Positions 61,592 to 64,000 of a DNA stretch of 64,000 nt are shown piece by piece (position 1 is the stretch's first letter; every line of letters begins with the position of its first letter). Under the pieces are notes generated by a model. It saw only the letters and a list, made by a program, of their open reading frames with translations. It was not told where the DNA came from and made no database searches. The translations under genes and the position numbers were made by a program. The stretch comes from Crassaminicella profunda (GTDB taxonomy: Bacteria > Bacillota > Clostridia > Peptostreptococcales > Thermotaleaceae), in the NCBI RefSeq assembly GCF_019884785.1, contig NZ_CP082326.1, positions 401,355 through 465,354 on the forward strand, in the 5' to 3' direction.

Positions 61592-61611
61592 AATATTAGT
61601 GGGTTGCTTTT
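61580..61611 (+). terminator. Rho-independent terminator overlapping the end of the glucan synthase
   Basis: GCAACC (61580-61585) pairs with GGTTGC (61602-61607), with CTA/TAG pairing inside, followed by four T. The left arm is coding sequence. Confidence 0.75.
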
Positions 61612-61627
61612 GATCTTAAAATGTATC

Positions 61628-62620
61628 TTACTTACGATTAGTGCATTTATCCCTTTGCAATAGCAATATGGGTTTCATATCAAAAACTTTATCTAGTAAT
61701 TCAAATTCATAATGAATGCTGTCAAGATTTTTTTTATCTGTGATGGTGATGGATAAATATTTACAATAAAATAGTCCAATATCAATATATCTGTCTTTTT
61801 CTTCAAAGAAAAAAGATGCGTATTCAGAAGGCAAATTTTTTCCTTTATAAGTAATACTATATTCTAGATTGTACAGTGTTTCTCGAATATATTTTCTTTT
61901 TAATGGATATTTGTTGAGTTCATTGATGTATTTTAATATGTTATCTTTATCAGATATAGTTATTTTATGTATTTTTTGATTCTTATGATTATCTATTAGT
62001 AGATTAACATGGTTTATTTCATTAGTATGAAAAATCAAATAGTTTTGTAAAGTAGGAACATATATTTTTCCATAACAAAGCAATCCAATCCATAAAATTC
62101 CTAAAACAACAAAGAATACTCCATACGTTGGAAAATATTTTTTGTTTATACTACCTAATTTAGATTTAATTTTTATCAATATCTTTTTATGCACATGGAT
62201 TTCTCTTAACTCACTTAAATCAATTCTGGTACAATTAGAGTCATTATTTAAATCGATTCTTCTATTATTATACTGAGGAATAATGATAGCATTTTCTTTA
62301 AGTATATAATCAATATGAGATTCCTCTAAAGATTCACTGATCAAAGGAGTTATGTCTACACTATGGGTATTATAGATGCTATATTTTCCTTTTAAAAATA
62401 GAAATGAAATGATTGCAACAAGGAAAGGTGCAATGATTACAAAATATACATCATGATAAGCTATATGATAATTTCCTTTAATGGTTGATGATGAAAATAT
62501 TATAAAAAAAATAATAAATTGTTCAAATGTACGACTAACCATGATTTTTTTGCCTGTAATAATCATCATTCCTATGAGGATAGGGATGATACTAAAAATG
62601 AAAAAAATAATATAAGGCAT
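61628..62620 (-). CDS. Membrane protein of unknown function
   Basis: A 330-residue protein with three N-terminal helices (about 3-20, 33-48, 60-78), a cytoplasmic-type domain with strands (about 88-150), another helix (about 163-185) and a C-terminal soluble domain (about 190-330). The PH-like pattern of the middle part (RIDLSELREIHVHKK) is only suggestive. ATG 62620 is chosen because GGAGA lies eight bases upstream on the minus strand; a TTG at 62635 overlaps that site. It converges on the glucan synthase gene. No function is assigned. Confidence 0.65.
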   Translation of the reverse strand: MPYIIFFIFSIIPILIGMMIITGKKIMVSRTFEQFIIFFIIFSSSTIKGNYHIAYHDVYFVIIAPFLVAIISFLFLKGKYSIYNTHSVDITPLISESLEESHIDYILKENAIIIPQYNNRRIDLNNDSNCTRIDLSELREIHVHKKILIKIKSKLGSINKKYFPTYGVFFVVLGILWIGLLCYGKIYVPTLQNYLIFHTNEINHVNLLIDNHKNQKIHKITISDKDNILKYINELNKYPLKRKYIRETLYNLEYSITYKGKNLPSEYASFFFEEKDRYIDIGLFYCKYLSITITDKKNLDSIHYEFELLDKVFDMKPILLLQRDKCTNRK

Positions 62621-62725
62621 TGATTTTTTCTCCAATCTATTTTAAATCATAAAAGGATGTTAAAGACATAATTAGTTTACCTGAAAATGGAATATATTTC
62701 AACTTTGTGAAAAACAATAAATAAG

Positions 62726-62755
62726 TTGTTTTTACTATGATTTTAAAGATATAAT
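62726..62755 (+). promoter_or_regulatory. Putative promoter of the SanA-like gene
   Basis: TTGTTT (62726-62731) and consensus TATAAT (62750-62755) are 18 bases apart, about 135 bases before the start. The rest of 62636-62880 shows nothing recognisable. Confidence 0.4.
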
Positions 62756-62891
62756 AATAAATAAAGAAGTAATAAGTAATGTTATAGATTTGCTGGTTTT
62801 GTATTGAATTTTGAGGATATTTCTTAGCTTGGTAAAGGCACGATTTCTATTTTGAAAATAAAATTAAGGACAAGAAATAATGGAGGGAAAT

Positions 62892-63557
62892 ATGAAAAAA
62901 TATATAAAAAAAACACTAAAGCTTGTTCTAATCGGAATGCTAATAGGGGGGCTTTCATTTGGACTGATTAATTACCATGTAACTAGTTTTTCAGACAATT
63001 ATATAACCTCTATTGAAAATGTTCCAAATTCAGATGCAGCTTTAGTTTTAGGAGCATTGGTTTATAAAAGTGGAAATGTATCTCCAATTCTATCGGATAG
63101 ATTAGATACGGGCATGGAGATTTATAAAAATAACAAAGCACAAAAGCTTTTATTAACAGGAGATCACGGAAGAAAAGATTATGACGAAGTAAATGCTATG
63201 AAAAAATATGCAATGAACAAAGGTGCAGCAGAGGCAGATATTTTTATGGATCATGCAGGATTTAGCACTTATGAAAGTTTATATCGTGCAAAAGATGTTT
63301 TTGGAGCCAAAAAGATTATTATTGTAACACAAAAATACCATTTACCTAGAGCTGTATATATTGCTAGAAAGCTAGGGATAGAGGCTTATGGTGTACCATC
63401 GGACAAGCATTTTTACCCTAAAATAAAACAATATAAAGTAAGAGAAAGTATTGCTAGATGTAAAGATTACCTTTTAGTGAACATTTTAAAAACAAAACCA
63501 AAGTATTTAGGAGAACCTATTGATCTTTTGGGAGATGGAAGAGTTACAGAAGGATAG
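62892..63557 (+). CDS. SanA/YdcF (ElyC) family protein, DUF218
   Basis: The 221-residue protein has one N-terminal membrane helix (about 8-28) and a DUF218 domain (about 45-190) with DAALVLGALVYKSGNVSPIL, KLLLTGDHGRKDYDEVNAM and IIVTQKYHLPRAVYIARKLGIEAYGVPSD. This pattern is that of SanA, linked in E. coli to envelope barrier function and vancomycin resistance at high temperature; the enzymatic role is unknown. ATG 62892 is chosen because an ATG at 62880 lies in the GGAGGG ribosome site. The gene end includes short AGAAGGAT repeats that supply the ribosome site of mutY. Confidence 0.92.
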   Translation: MKKYIKKTLKLVLIGMLIGGLSFGLINYHVTSFSDNYITSIENVPNSDAALVLGALVYKSGNVSPILSDRLDTGMEIYKNNKAQKLLLTGDHGRKDYDEVNAMKKYAMNKGAAEADIFMDHAGFSTYESLYRAKDVFGAKKIIIVTQKYHLPRAVYIARKLGIEAYGVPSDKHFYPKIKQYKVRESIARCKDYLLVNILKTKPKYLGEPIDLLGDGRVTEG

Positions 63558-63578
63558 AAGGATAGAAGGAGAGATGAT

Positions 63579-64000
63579 GTGAAAGTTTATAAAATAGGAG
63601 ACTACGAAAAATTTGATAAAATAAATATAGAAAATATACAAAATCATTTAATTACATGGTATGAAAAAAATCATCGGAAACTCCCTTGGAGAGAAACGAG
63701 CAATCCTTATTATATATGGATTTCAGAAGTTATGCTTCAGCAGACAAGGGTGGATACGGTGATTCCTTATTTTTTAAGATTTATAGATAAATTTCCCAAT
63801 ATTGAAAGTTTAGCAAATGCAGATGAAGAAGAAGTTTTAAAAATGTGGGAAGGTCTTGGCTATTATTCAAGGGCGAGAAATCTTCACAGAGGAGCAAAAG
63901 TTATTGTAAAAGAGTATGATGGCAAAATGCCAGATACATTAAACGAAATAAAAAAGATTCCAGGAATCGGTCCATATACAGCAGGGGCCGTTTTAAGTAT
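63579..64000 (+). CDS. mutY: A/G-specific adenine glycosylase (5' part, cut by window edge)
   Basis: MutY removes adenine mispaired with 8-oxoguanine. The first 140 residues are visible: WYEKNHRKLPWRETSNPYYIW, the catalytic Glu50 in ISEVMLQQTRVDTVIPYF, MWEGLGYYSRARNLH, and the helix-hairpin-helix IPGIGPYTAGAVLS at the edge. The Fe-S cluster and C-terminal MutT-like domain lie outside. GTG 63579 is in frame and follows AAGGAGAG by about five bases; the ATG codons at 63574 and 63577 run into an immediate stop. It probably shares a transcript with the SanA-like gene, 21 bases upstream. Confidence 0.95.
   Translation, partial: MKVYKIGDYEKFDKINIENIQNHLITWYEKNHRKLPWRETSNPYYIWISEVMLQQTRVDTVIPYFLRFIDKFPNIESLANADEEEVLKMWEGLGYYSRARNLHRGAKVIVKEYDGKMPDTLNEIKKIPGIGPYTAGAVLS

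Noticed and set aside
63549..63570. AGAAGGAT short tandem repeat at the end of the SanA-like gene as a regulatory repeat
   Set aside because: Only two and a half copies, AT/AG-rich, explained as ribosome-site drift before mutY.
1..64000. CRISPR array, prophage, conjugative element or complete insertion sequence
   Set aside because: No regularly spaced repeats, integrase, transposase, phage structural or conjugation genes were seen. The two toxin-antitoxin pairs and one IS-like end are not enough to define a mobile island.

Overview
The window reads as chromosomal DNA of a low-GC, spore-forming Firmicute of the class Clostridia. Evidence: AT-rich sequence, strong AGGAGG-type ribosome sites, frequent GTG/TTG starts and extended -10 promoters, T-box and M-box riboswitches, an EndoA/EndoAI (MazF-type) pair behind alanine racemase, a GerS-like germination lipoprotein, and an SLH/CsaB surface-layer system. 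A relative of Alkaliphilus, Crassaminicella or Caminicella would fit, but the species cannot be fixed from the sequence alone. No rRNA, tRNA, CRISPR array, prophage or intact insertion sequence was found.

Layout. 1-2.1 kb: a gene tail, an IS-end-like inverted repeat, then a SatD-like gene and a DUF3307 membrane protein. 2.2-5.2 kb (minus strand): a T-box with a probable isoleucine specifier controlling ilvD and a BASS-type transporter. 5.4-7.1 kb: a magnesium M-box riboswitch, a previously unannotated 32-codon leader ORF whose PLPKRK core recalls enterobacterial MgtL, and the Mg2+ channel gene mgtE. 7.2-12.5 kb: a coiled-coil protein, acpS, the NAD(P)HX repair enzyme, a GerS-like lipoprotein, alr and the EndoAI/EndoA toxin-antitoxin pair. 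12.9-33.4 kb: a surface and envelope region with a secreted phosphodiester glycosidase, a SARP-type response regulator and propeller-sensor kinase, a giant SLH protein, a secreted GH26-like enzyme, a UPF0316 protein, and a cell-wall cluster (small exported protein, MurJ fused in frame to DUF5693, CsaB, TagA-like glycosyltransferase). 33.5-36.2 kb: YitT and a split transketolase. 36.3-40.4 kb: a HigBA-type module and two divergent NhaC-type antiporters separated by an unusual 19-bp repeat array. 40.5-47.2 kb: small membrane or exported proteins, a LysM protein, a LonC-type protease and 5-formyl-THF cyclo-ligase. 47.6-50.4 kb: ftsE-ftsX and their M23 hydrolase partner. 50.5-61.6 kb: a nucleotidyltransferase with a degenerate phosphomannomutase domain, followed by a 2849-residue cyclic beta-1,2-glucan synthase. 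61.6-64 kb: a membrane protein, a SanA/YdcF protein and the start of mutY.

How the parts work together. Much of the window concerns the cell envelope. CsaB pyruvylates the wall polymer that SLH domains bind, TagA and MurJ act in wall-polymer and peptidoglycan export, FtsEX with the M23 protein controls wall cutting, LysM and GH26 proteins act at the wall, and the glucan synthase makes or exports a glucan. The other theme is RNA-level nutrient control: the T-box couples ilvD and its transporter to tRNA charging, and the M-box plus candidate leader peptide would give mgtE two serial Mg2+ checkpoints. The leader ORF is the most promising undescribed feature here.
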